Source: a virus. From it: a DNA stretch of 31,744 bases. Positions 7,962 to 13,544 of the stretch are shown here, piece by piece. A program made the translations under genes and the position numbers. Below the pieces are notes generated by a model. It made no database searches, was not told where the DNA came from, and saw only the letters and a list, made by a program, of their open reading frames with translations. The first letter of the stretch is position 1. Every line of letters begins with the position of its first letter. The DNA lies in IMG/VR virus record IMGVR_UViG_3300043592_000003, positions 1-31,744 of that record; one strand, 5' to 3'.

Positions 7962-8470
7962 TTCTTTTCCTCTGCGTGTTCGTGTGGGACGACTAGTACC
8001 GCCTTCGGGTCTGGGCCTGCGGTCTGTTCGATCTGCGGAACCATCCCGAGCATCTGTAGATATTTCTGCCGTTCCTCCGGACCCAGTGTCAACTCCGCGT
8101 GGAACGACTTCTGTTCGATCTTCTGGATGACCGGCTCATACCTGTCGATAATCATTCGAGATGCTGCGATGACGTTATCGCCAGTGACCTTTTCCATTTT
8201 GCCGACGATCTGGCCATCAGCGAGCAGCCCGATACTTTTTCGTGCCTTATAAATCAGCGGCGCAAGTATGCCCTGACGCATCTGTTTGTCGATTCTGTAC
8301 GCCAGTTGTTTCGAGACTCCCATAAGTTGCGCCGCCTGATAGGGAGAATATCCTTCACGCTCCAGCGCCTCAAGGACCAGTGCTCGCTTCTCCGTCACAG
8401 AGAGTTCGCCGAGCCGCTTGTCTTTTTTCACTGGGACTACGGCATCAGGCTTTTTGTCGAGATCGTTCAT
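7958..8470 (-). CDS. terS: Terminase small subunit (putative), helix-turn-helix
   Basis: This 170-residue protein has a helix-turn-helix near residues 25-60 (SVTEKRALVLEALEREG, then YSPYQAAQLMGVSKQLAYRI), followed by helical segments and a Glu/His/Lys-rich tail. Phage small terminases have an N-terminal DNA-binding helix-turn-helix and a helical oligomerisation region, and are encoded upstream of the large subunit, as here. The 860 bases separating it from the large terminase, filled by small genes, are unusual. The alternative is a transcription regulator. The start overlaps the 54-residue gene as ATGA. Confidence 0.6.
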   Translation of the reverse strand: MNDLDKKPDAVVPVKKDKRLGELSVTEKRALVLEALEREGYSPYQAAQLMGVSKQLAYRIDKQMRQGILAPLIYKARKSIGLLADGQIVGKMEKVTGDNVIAASRMIIDRYEPVIQKIEQKSFHAELTLGPEERQKYLQMLGMVPQIEQTAGPDPKAVLVVPHEHAEEKK

Positions 8471-8631
8471 CGGAGTTCGTCGAGTGAATATCCTTCCGGA
8501 TACCCGAGTTCGCAGTCGATGTAGCCGGCGTGATAGCCCATTTCAAACCCACGGCTATGACCGTACAGAAAAATATTCGCCACCAGTAAGAAACCCATGA
8601 TGGCGAAAAGGATGTACTTTAAGATTCTCAT
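8467..8631 (-). CDS. Small single-pass membrane protein
   Basis: This 54-residue frame begins MRILKYILFAIMGFLLVANI, a clear hydrophobic N-terminal segment of about 18 residues with Lys and Arg before it, followed by a polar tail containing GYHAGYIDCELGYPEGY. It could be a membrane anchor or an uncleaved signal. Start and stop overlap both neighbours as ATGA. Function unknown. Confidence 0.65.
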   Translation of the reverse strand: MRILKYILFAIMGFLLVANIFLYGHSRGFEMGYHAGYIDCELGYPEGYSLDELR

Positions 8632-8819
8632 TCGAACCGTTTGCGCTCGGCGTCAAGCTGGTCGAGGAAAATTTCGATCTTGTGGGCCGGTGACTTGGCG
8701 TATTCTGCCCAGCCTTTCCGACGGGGCGGAAGATCGTCTTCCAGTTCGAGATAGATTTCCTCAAGCGCAAGTTCTTCGAGTTCTGCAAGAAACGGTTCTG
8801 CGGCTTCGTAGATTTTCAT
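8628..8819 (-). CDS. Hypothetical small acidic protein
   Basis: This 63-residue protein begins MKIYEAAEPFLAELEELALE. The start at 8817-8819 follows AGGAG at good spacing; the longer upstream reading is in the wrong frame of the exported-protein gene. Residues 6-35 are Glu/Leu-rich and probably a single helix or coiled coil, followed by a Pro/Arg turn and a charged C-terminus. Its stop overlaps the next start as ATGA. Confidence 0.7.
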   Translation of the reverse strand: MKIYEAAEPFLAELEELALEEIYLELEDDLPPRRKGWAEYAKSPAHKIEIFLDQLDAERKRFE

Positions 8820-8826
8820 GGTGCTC

Positions 8827-9324
8827 CTAGGTGGTGGGGAACGATAGAAAAATGAGTTCGTGATTCTTGAGGTCGAGGCTGAGATTGTCGCCCCACTTCT
8901 TTGCCAGCTTCGATGCGGTCCTGCCGGTAACGATGACGAAGCGGAACGCCCCGGCGTCGAGGTGATCCTCTTCATTGGCGACGCTCGGCACCATAGCCAG
9001 CGCCATCACGAGAAAGCTGCCGTAGTCTTTCAGGTAGACAGATTGTGAAATATCATGCACCCCGAGACTGGAGTGAATGAAATTTCTTGCAGTCCCTCCG
9101 CGGAGCATGACTAGCCGGACGTTCTTGTCGGATACGATGTCGGCAGGGTCAAGGTCAACACCATCGCGGGTGTCTACGACCTGCCGGATTTCAAGAGTTT
9201 CGACCCCGAAAGGTCCGATATAGGGATTTGGGGCTTGCGCCACCAGCCCCCCACCGAGAATTGTCAGAACGAATGTAACCAGAAGTAACAGTGAAAGACG
9301 TAGGAATCTCAGTGACTTGTGCAT
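8827..9324 (-). CDS. Exported protein with signal peptide, first gene of the leftward operon
   Basis: This 165-residue protein has a basic n-region (MHKSLRFLR), a hydrophobic core (residues 10-28) and a likely signal-peptidase site after AQA near residue 31. The mature part is about 134 residues, mixed beta/alpha, with no Cys pairs and no motif I recognise. It is the first gene behind the strong leftward promoter. The ribosome site is GGAAAGG about 10 bases upstream. An exported first late gene could alter the envelope (superinfection exclusion) or be a virion or lysis accessory; this is inference. Confidence 0.7.
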   Translation of the reverse strand: MHKSLRFLRLSLLLLVTFVLTILGGGLVAQAPNPYIGPFGVETLEIRQVVDTRDGVDLDPADIVSDKNVRLVMLRGGTARNFIHSSLGVHDISQSVYLKDYGSFLVMALAMVPSVANEEDHLDAGAFRFVIVTGRTASKLAKKWGDNLSLDLKNHELIFLSFPTT

Positions 9325-9390
9325 TTGACAACCTTTCCGGGGATGATTGTCAACCTACTGGTGACATTCCCTCTCTGACCTTATATATTA

Positions 9391-9419
9391 ATTATATCAC
9401 AAATTGTAACACTTGTCAA
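9391..9419 (-). promoter_or_regulatory. Perfect consensus sigma-70 promoter, leftward (late/structural operon)
   Basis: Read on the minus strand, TTGACA (9414-9419) and TATAAT (9391-9396) are separated by exactly 17 bases. Both hexamers match the consensus perfectly. Transcription would start near 9384, about 60 bases before the exported-protein gene. The -35 box lies inside the palindrome ACTTGACAAGT, which could be an operator. Confidence 0.85.
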
Positions 9420-9421
9420 GT
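9411..9421. repeat. Palindrome ACTTGACAAGT over the leftward -35 box (possible operator)
   Basis: ACTTG and CAAGT are perfect inverted arms around one central base, and they cover the -35 hexamer of the leftward promoter. A copy with one change (ACTTGACAAGG) lies at 9867-9877 between the -35 and -10 boxes of the rightward promoter. A shared repressor site is plausible; no repressor gene is identified here. Confidence 0.5.
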
Positions 9422-9535
9422 AGCTGATTTTGAAGGGACATTTTGGAGGACATTTTGCTGGAAAACGCTATGTATTCGGAGAGTTAGGTTGGGCGTCAGC
9501 CACCGGCGGCGGGGGGTACGTGCCCGACAAGTGTC

Positions 9536-9549
9536 ACCTATTGTAACAT
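9536..9549 (+). repeat. ACCTATTGTAACAT repeat, copy 1
   Basis: This 14-base sequence recurs exactly at 9607-9620, a spacing of 71 bases or about seven helical turns. Related TTGTAAC words occur at 9404-9410 and 9641-9647. Confidence 0.7.
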
Positions 9550-9606
9550 GGGCTGCTACAATAAGTGACATATATTACAATATGTTACGGTAATTTAGTG
9601 CGGCCA

Positions 9607-9620
9607 ACCTATTGTAACAT
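9607..9620 (+). repeat. ACCTATTGTAACAT repeat, copy 2
   Basis: Exact second copy of the 14-base repeat at 9536-9549, in the same orientation. Together with the partial copies it forms an iteron-like set in the control region. Confidence 0.7.
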
Positions 9621-9778
9621 TGATCGACGGGCGTAACTATTTGTAACGAAGCACTCATTCACCGACGCTCACCAGCTATCTGTGTCGTTTGGTAACGTAT
9701 AACAACATGGTGCAATAATATAACACGTTGACAAGACGTTGATATACAAGAGTATGGAAAGCCCACCGCTAGTCAACA

Positions 9779-9806
9779 TGCAATTTCTTGCATGCAAAAT
9801 CTTGCA
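9779..9806 (+). repeat. Tandem pair of 14-base near-palindromes (TGCAA...TTGCA)
   Basis: TGCAATTTCTTGCA is followed immediately by TGCAAAATCTTGCA. Each unit has inverted TGCAA/TTGCA ends and the two differ at only two internal bases, so the site has dyad symmetry as well as direct repetition. This fits binding by a dimeric or oligomeric protein, upstream of the rightward promoter. Confidence 0.6.
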
Positions 9807-9858
9807 GTCGCCAGTCACTATGTGTTAGGATCAAAGAGGATAGCTTACTGTGGTAAAA

Positions 9859-9887
9859 TTGACACACTTGACAAGGTGTGGTATAAT
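9859..9887 (+). promoter_or_regulatory. Perfect consensus sigma-70 promoter, rightward (early operon)
   Basis: TTGACA (9859-9864), a 17-base spacer and TATAAT (9882-9887) form a perfect consensus promoter. The start site would be near 9894, inside an inverted repeat of CAATAAGTGT (9888-9897) and ACACTTATTG (9911-9920). That placement fits a repressor operator. It drives a leader of about 700 bases before the first gene. Confidence 0.85.
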
Positions 9888-9920
9888 CAATAAGTGTTAC
9901 ACTTAGTGATACACTTATTG
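9888..9920. repeat. Inverted repeat at the rightward start site (possible operator)
   Basis: Arms CAATAAGTGT and ACACTTATTG are perfect inverted copies 13 bases apart. Nested within is the odd palindrome TAAGTGTTACACTTA at 9891-9905. The repeat begins directly after the -10 box, so a bound protein would block or modulate initiation. Confidence 0.6.
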
Positions 9921-9951
9921 TCAACACTTGTTATATTATATATATTATTGT

Positions 9952-9989
9952 CACTTAGTGCCACAATAAGTGCAATAAGTGCAATATTG
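9952..9989 (+). repeat. CAATAAGTG/CACTTAGTG direct-repeat cluster
   Basis: CACTTAGTG at 9952-9960 (also at 9900-9908) is followed by two tandem CAATAAGTG units at 9964-9972 and 9973-9981, then CAATATTG. Further CAATAAGTG copies lie at 9559-9567, 9888-9896, inverted at 9912-9920, and at 17793-17801 beside another promoter. Iterons of an origin or operators of an early regulator are both possible. Confidence 0.6.
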
Positions 9990-10250
9990 TGATCCTTGCC
10001 CGCGCGTCTTTTTGACTGTATGGAAAGCACTGAAAATAGCACCTTTTTTGTATGGATTTCCCTACACCTATAAACTATCAATAACATGGACCTATTCGCA
10101 TTATTGCAACTTTATAGTCATTCGAGTGTATGATAATCCCTACAGTCTCAAAGTACCAGAACAAGAGCTATCATTGATTTTATTGAATTAATGACTTTGG
10201 CATGACACCTGCAATATACAAGGCAAGAAAGTGAACACGAAACAATCCGG
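9990..10250. other. Non-coding, AT-rich 5' leader segment
   Basis: No credible gene is seen on either strand. The open frames here lack ribosome sites and show no protein-like composition. The stretch belongs to the untranslated leader downstream of the rightward promoter. Beyond short A/T runs, I recognise nothing specific in it. Confidence 0.5.
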
Positions 10251-10259
10251 CGCAAGGAT

Positions 10260-10525
10260 GAAAGAGGCGCACACCTGATACAAATAGTATCAGGACGTTG
10301 ATACCCGGTCCTCTGGGGCGCTTGTATGCTATACCAGTGAGACGCCGTGAACAGCTTAATAACTGTTACCTTAATCCAGCGATGGCTTAGGCGGGGTCAA
10401 TACGAGGGCGACGCAATACGTTAGCGGGGTACCTTTTCTTGATTCTGAAACAGAGTGGCGGTCACTATTCAGAGTCATGTTAATACCCTTTACGGTTCAA
10501 TTCCGTAACCGGCAAGAGCCGGGAA
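10260..10525 (+). ncRNA. Candidate structured RNA in the early leader
   Basis: A roughly 265-base non-coding stretch with several strong hairpins. CCTGATAC/GTATCAGG (10274-10294) forms a perfect 8-bp stem. GATTCTGAA/TTCAGAGTC (10441-10476) forms a 9-bp stem with one G-U and an inner hairpin. TTACGG/CCGTAA (10490-10508) has the loop TTCAATT, very like a tRNA T-arm. CCGGC/GCCGG (10509-10522) follows directly. The density of hairpins and lack of codons suggest a functional RNA, perhaps a leader regulator or a large phage RNA of unknown class. It is not a complete tRNA. The family is not identified. Confidence 0.45.
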
Positions 10526-10610
10526 CAAGGCATGGAGTCTAACAGCGCCGTACACTCGAATCTTCCGTTTTTTTATTGTGCTCGTTCTAATCCAAATTGG
10601 AGGTCTTGCA

Positions 10611-10898
10611 ATGAATACTTCGAATCATCAAGGACTGGAACGAACGGCAAAGATATACGAGAAGTATAACCGCGACAAAGACCGTTTTGAATTTGTCGGA
10701 AAGTGCCCTCTTTGCAGTGCAGAGCTGCACGTTTTCGATGAACACAATCATGACGGTGAACCAACGATTGAGGGAAAGTGTCAGCACTATGACTCAATCC
10801 GATGGGGATGTGGCGGCGTCATCATGTTCTTTAAGCCTACGCCTACGCAATCGGCGGCGCGGACACCTGATGGGCGTTTCGCAAAGGTCGTAAAGTAG
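10611..10898 (+). CDS. Small Cys-rich early protein, first gene of the rightward operon
   Basis: This 95-residue protein begins MNTSNHQGLERTAKIYEKYN after a strong GGAGG ribosome site; the reading upstream of this ATG is leader. Cysteines at 32, 35 (CPLC), 57 and 67 (WGCGG) could bind zinc. The C-terminus carries a TPDGRFAKV-like tail. As the first gene behind the strongest rightward promoter it is likely made very early, perhaps as a host-takeover protein, which is inference. Confidence 0.75.
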   Translation: MNTSNHQGLERTAKIYEKYNRDKDRFEFVGKCPLCSAELHVFDEHNHDGEPTIEGKCQHYDSIRWGCGGVIMFFKPTPTQSAARTPDGRFAKVVK

Positions 10899-10936
10899 TA
10901 GTCAAGAACGAGCACAATAAAGTAACGGAGGTGAAC

Positions 10937-11044
10937 ATGGACACGGCATTCTGGCAAGTCGTAATTGACGCCTTAGTTGCAGAAGAGGTCACACTTGACG
11001 ACGTGGTTTTGATTGCTCAAATTTTAGGCAGGCCGCTTTTCTAG
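10937..11044 (+). CDS. Very small early protein (35 residues)
   Basis: MDTAFWQVVIDALVAEEVTL and onward, ending ILGRPLF. The ATG follows GGAGGTGAAC, an almost ideal ribosome site, which is the main support. The protein is acidic and probably two short amphipathic helices. Its stop codon lies one base before the -35 box of the next promoter. Function unknown. Confidence 0.6.
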   Translation: MDTAFWQVVIDALVAEEVTLDDVVLIAQILGRPLF

Positions 11045-11073
11045 TTGACAATGGGCCTGCAAGGTGGTAGTAT
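11045..11073 (+). promoter_or_regulatory. Internal sigma-70-like promoter
   Basis: TTGACA (11045-11050), 17 bases, then TAGTAT (11068-11073). The spacer ends AGGTGG, resembling the end of the promoter spacers at 9859 and 14041. It lies directly upstream of the 49-residue gene, whose ribosome site is GAGGAGGTG. Confidence 0.6.
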
Positions 11074-11098
11074 TTTAACTAGAGAGGAGGTGAAACGA

Positions 11099-11248
11099 AT
11101 GAACGAACGGGAAGTTAAGACTGGACTGAAACTAAGTGAGTCGGCGCATAGTTCATCTATCCCGCAAGACGAGCAAGCCGCATATGACGATTATACCAAC
11201 AGCATAATCGACGTTGACGAGTATTGCGCCCGTCTCGGAAACTGTTAA
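11099..11248 (+). CDS. Hypothetical small acidic protein
   Basis: This 49-residue protein begins MNEREVKTGLKLSESAHSSS and ends YCARLGNC. The start at 11099 follows GAGGAGGTGAAAC; the longer reading begins inside the promoter and is rejected. No family recognised. Confidence 0.65.
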   Translation: MNEREVKTGLKLSESAHSSSIPQDEQAAYDDYTNSIIDVDEYCARLGNC

Positions 11249-11259
11249 AGGGGGCCATC

Positions 11260-11526
11260 ATGAAACGGTTCAAAATCTACACGGAAGACAAAAACCAGAC
11301 AGCGATTAGTGAACTTGTTGGCGAGTTCTTCGACGGGTTCACGGTGAACGCCGGATTGCTCGGCTTCTGGAAAGGAACATCTGAGGCATCAATCAGCATT
11401 GAGATCATTACTGATGCGTCCTATGCTGATGCAGCAATTGAGGTGATCGCAGAGCGGATCAAGGTTTTGAACCGTCAAGAGGCGGTCCTAGTCACAGTCG
11501 AAGACATCAGCGCGAAGTTCATTTGA
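11260..11526 (+). CDS. Hypothetical early protein, alpha/beta
   Basis: This 88-residue protein begins MKRFKIYTEDKNQTAISELV behind AGGGGG. It shows alternating beta and helix segments (FTVNAGLLGFWKGT, then SISIEIITD, then AAIEVIAERIKVLN), compatible with a ferredoxin-like fold. A similar layout is common in small phage proteins of unknown role. Function unknown. Confidence 0.7.
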   Translation: MKRFKIYTEDKNQTAISELVGEFFDGFTVNAGLLGFWKGTSEASISIEIITDASYADAAIEVIAERIKVLNRQEAVLVTVEDISAKFI

Positions 11527-11585
11527 ACAATTAGGGGCACGGGTGAGTGTTCGCCCGTGTCCTCAATCGTTCAACAGGAGGTCCG

Positions 11586-12173
11586 ATGGAACTAAAACAC
11601 AAAATAAAATCTATCCACGCGGGCCTTGACCCGTGGAACCATGACAACGGTCTGGCATGGTATCGGAACGCAAATAAAACCCTGCGGGGTCTGGCCGTTG
11701 AGCATGGTCACAGTCTTGAGACGGTGGCCGGTATCGCAGCGGTATTGTCACCGGGTACCCGATGGGAACAAAACCTGCGGGATGTTATGGCGGTATTGCA
11801 GGACGGTGCTGACGCGGTAGTTACCACGTACCACCCAAATCAAGTCAAGGCCGTCAAGTTATTGAACGGCGATACGTTCGACGCCGTGGCGTGCAAGAAC
11901 AAGAACACAGGAAACAAAGTCCGGTCATTCTACGACAATCTACTACGGCCCGACGATAGTGAGGCCGTGACAATTGACAGGTGGGTGGTCCGGGCGCTCT
12001 ATCGTGACGCGGACAAAAAGCTGTCACGCGTGTTTAGCTCGGCAAAAGTGTACGATGAAATTGCGGACGCATTCCGCAAGGTCGCGGCGGATCGTGGCTT
12101 GAGGCCGTGTGAACTGCAAGCAATGGTGTGGCTACAGGTCAGGCCGGGGTCGGATCAAATGGACTTATTCTAG
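11586..12173 (+). CDS. Putative HhH-type DNA-associated protein with a clamp-binding-like C-terminus
   Basis: This 195-residue protein starts at an ATG behind AGGAGG. The segment VAGIAAVLSPGTRWEQNLRD followed by an active-site-like TIDRWVVRALY is reminiscent of phage proteins related to helix-hairpin-helix glycosylase folds (DUF7178-like). I offer that link tentatively. The last five residues are QMDLF, very close to the bacterial beta-clamp binding consensus QL[SD]LF. That suggests recruitment to the host sliding clamp and a role at the replication fork or in repair. No catalytic lysine of a glycosylase can be assigned safely. Confidence 0.65.
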   Translation: MELKHKIKSIHAGLDPWNHDNGLAWYRNANKTLRGLAVEHGHSLETVAGIAAVLSPGTRWEQNLRDVMAVLQDGADAVVTTYHPNQVKAVKLLNGDTFDAVACKNKNTGNKVRSFYDNLLRPDDSEAVTIDRWVVRALYRDADKKLSRVFSSAKVYDEIADAFRKVAADRGLRPCELQAMVWLQVRPGSDQMDLF

Positions 12174-12182
12174 GAGGTTACA

Positions 12183-12377
12183 ATGGCTATTCATGTGCAA
12201 GTTCATCGCTTTGGTAATGAGGTAGCATTGTGGACGGGCGGGGAAACAATCTACTTGAGCGCACAGCTTGCCCGTAGCATAGCGCGAGCCTTGCGGGACG
12301 TGGCGAAGGATGTTGACGCGGTGCCGTCTTTTGCCAAGTCAAAATCTAAAACACATACTTATACTGTGGAGGTGTAA
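12183..12377 (+). CDS. Hypothetical small early protein
   Basis: This 64-residue protein begins MAIHVQVHRFGNEVALWTGG behind GGAGGTTACA. It reads as a beta hairpin followed by a helix (AQLARSIARALRDVAKDVD) and a basic, Ser/Lys-rich tail. Proteins of this shape recur in early regions of phages, but no function is known to me. Confidence 0.7.
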   Translation: MAIHVQVHRFGNEVALWTGGETIYLSAQLARSIARALRDVAKDVDAVPSFAKSKSKTHTYTVEV

Positions 12378-12378
12378 C

Positions 12379-12531
12379 ATGGCAGCAGGACTGTCACAAA
12401 AGCAGATCAACGAGCGAATCAAGCGGCATCTGAAAAAGCATCCTGAACTTGTATTGGATCGTGTGTTACACGCAAGTAACGGCGAGGTCGCTATCATGTT
12501 CAAAGAACGGGAGGTGAACAATGGGATATGA
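12379..12531 (+). CDS. Hypothetical small basic protein
   Basis: This 50-residue protein begins MAAGLSQKQINERIKRHLKK behind GGAGGTGTAAC. The basic helical N-terminus could contact nucleic acid. The 3' end overlaps the next gene by 11 bases. Function unknown. Confidence 0.65.
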   Translation: MAAGLSQKQINERIKRHLKKHPELVLDRVLHASNGEVAIMFKEREVNNGI

Positions 12532-12838
12532 ATCAATTATAGGCCGGGCGATATTTGGTAAGGTATCGCAGGACGAAGCGGTGCTCGAAGTGGCGCACCT
12601 GTACGCGGTGCAGCGGGCGATCTTCTGCCAGAGTTGCGGGACGATCCTTGACGTGCGGAAGTCGGTGTACTTCGAGACGCACGAAGGGCATCCGTTCATT
12701 ACGTGCGGTGAGTGCTACGACCGGGCGGCAGCGAAGCCGGAGTTTCCATCAGCGGGGTTGAAGGTCCACGATCCCAGACCGCTCAAGCGAACGCGGAAGC
12801 CGAAGGTCGAGCCGGGTCAGGGGAAGCTGTTCAACTAG
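12521..12838 (+). CDS. Zinc-ribbon protein with clamp-binding-like C-terminus
   Basis: This 105-residue protein has paired cysteines C36/C39 (CQSC) and C62/C65 (CGEC), a classic four-Cys zinc site, followed by a basic linker (KRTRKPK) and the end QGKLFN. The terminal QGKLF resembles a beta-clamp interaction motif, as in the 195-residue protein upstream. The start follows GGGAGGTGAAC. A fork- or transcription-associated adaptor role is inferred. Confidence 0.7.
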   Translation: MGYESIIGRAIFGKVSQDEAVLEVAHLYAVQRAIFCQSCGTILDVRKSVYFETHEGHPFITCGECYDRAAAKPEFPSAGLKVHDPRPLKRTRKPKVEPGQGKLFN

Positions 12839-12847
12839 GAGGTGAGC

Positions 12848-13048
12848 ATGGACGCGATGATTAAAAAGGATCGTGACATGGTTCCTCTTGCCGTATTCTG
12901 CGCCGTAATGTTCACTCTGGTCGGCGGACTTATTGGATACTTGCAGGGAGCGAAGAACACGGCATTTAAGCACGGGGTCGAGGTTGGTATCCAGCAGTCC
13001 AACACGGCACACAACGAGCTACTGAAACGTGATGGGTGTGGGAAGTAA
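12848..13048 (+). CDS. Small single-pass membrane protein
   Basis: This 66-residue protein has a short charged N-terminus (MDAMIKKDRDM) and then a hydrophobic span of about 20 residues (VPLAVFCAVMFTLVGGLIGY). A polar C-terminal tail follows. The ATG follows AGGAGGTGAGC. A GTG two codons upstream is a weaker alternative. Role unknown. Confidence 0.7.
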   Translation: MDAMIKKDRDMVPLAVFCAVMFTLVGGLIGYLQGAKNTAFKHGVEVGIQQSNTAHNELLKRDGCGK

Positions 13049-13071
13049 ATAAGGACCACTAGGGGGTTGCC

Positions 13072-13311
13072 ATGACAACGAACGAATTGAAAAAGGGTAC
13101 GGAAGTGCTTCTGAGCAATGGCTGGCGAGCGCGACTTGAAGACAACAAGAAGGGCACGATTCGTATGGCTACGGTGTTCGGGATCGAAACGGAGATAGGG
13201 AGCATCTACGCTCACGACATCGTGGCACGGATTGACCCGGTGACGGGGTTTGTCCGGCGCGACATCGAACACACCGCTGTCCAGAAAGCCCTCAAGTATG
13301 CCATCCAGTGA
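13072..13311 (+). CDS. Conserved-looking small protein, SH3-like barrel pattern
   Basis: This 79-residue protein begins MTTNELKKGTEVLLSNGWRA and contains DNKKGTIRMATVFGIETEIG then SIYAHDIVARI. The pattern of short beta strands with Gly turns, and the Gly-Trp plus YAHDI words, resemble small SH3-like phage proteins of unknown function that recur across phages. The ribosome site is AGGGGG. Function not assigned. Confidence 0.7.
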   Translation: MTTNELKKGTEVLLSNGWRARLEDNKKGTIRMATVFGIETEIGSIYAHDIVARIDPVTGFVRRDIEHTAVQKALKYAIQ

Positions 13312-13343
13312 TGCTATATATTTTTAGGGAAGTGGAGGACGCC

Positions 13344-13544
13344 ATGAAACAGGAACGCGTGCAGGGTACACTGGCGGACAAGCTGGCGGCACTATACAGT
13401 GGGCAAGTCGATGACGATATCGCGGTGCAACTGATCCTTGACGTGTTCGACGCGGGTTATGCCGTGAAGTTCGGCGGCGTGATGCACTCACGCGAAGAGG
13501 CACTGTCGGGCGGGGTGCTCAAGCCTAAGCAGGGGGTGAATTAA
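13344..13544 (+). CDS. Hypothetical small early protein
   Basis: This 66-residue protein begins MKQERVQGTLADKLAALYSG behind GGAGGACGCC. It has a helical N-terminal half and the words VKFGGVMHSREEALSGG in the C-terminal half. It ends directly before the next ATG (TAA then ATG). Function unknown. Confidence 0.65.
   Translation: MKQERVQGTLADKLAALYSGQVDDDIAVQLILDVFDAGYAVKFGGVMHSREEALSGGVLKPKQGVN

Larger units (their letters stand above)
9420..9858. other. Repeat-bearing non-coding region between divergent promoters
   Basis: About 440 bases without a credible gene. It holds two exact copies of ACCTATTGTAACAT, further TTGTAAC-containing variants, one CAATAAGTG copy at 9559-9567, and a tandem pair of 14-base near-palindromes at 9779-9806. 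The stretch 9481-9535 is GC-rich, while the rest is AT-rich with many short TATA-like runs. A replication origin or a protein-binding switch region is possible. Confidence 0.55.

Noticed and set aside
7961-8470. A lysogeny repressor because of its helix-turn-helix
   Set aside because: Its position just upstream of the packaging genes and helical C-terminus fit a small terminase better; no integrase or operator next to it is seen.
9536-9989. CRISPR array
   Set aside because: The repeats are short, irregularly spaced and partly inverted; there are no regular spacers and no cas operon. The Cas4-like nuclease is a stand-alone recombination type.
9979-10191. Possible 70-residue protein in the leader
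   Set aside because: No ribosome site, odd composition and no coupling to other genes. The region is better explained as an untranslated leader.
10441-10524. A tRNA gene ending at the T-arm-like hairpin
   Set aside because: The sequence after the T-stem would need a TGCCGGT-like 5' acceptor strand about 60-70 bases upstream. The nearest match (TGGCGGT at 10456) has a mismatch and leaves only 28 bases for D-arm, anticodon arm and variable loop.
10240-10560. Group I or group II intron, or tmRNA
   Set aside because: No recognisable P/Q/R/S or domain V sequences, no interrupted gene on either side, and no tag-peptide frame.
10571-10576. T-run as a terminator ahead of the first early gene
   Set aside because: No stable hairpin lies directly upstream of the T-run, so I do not call an intrinsic terminator.
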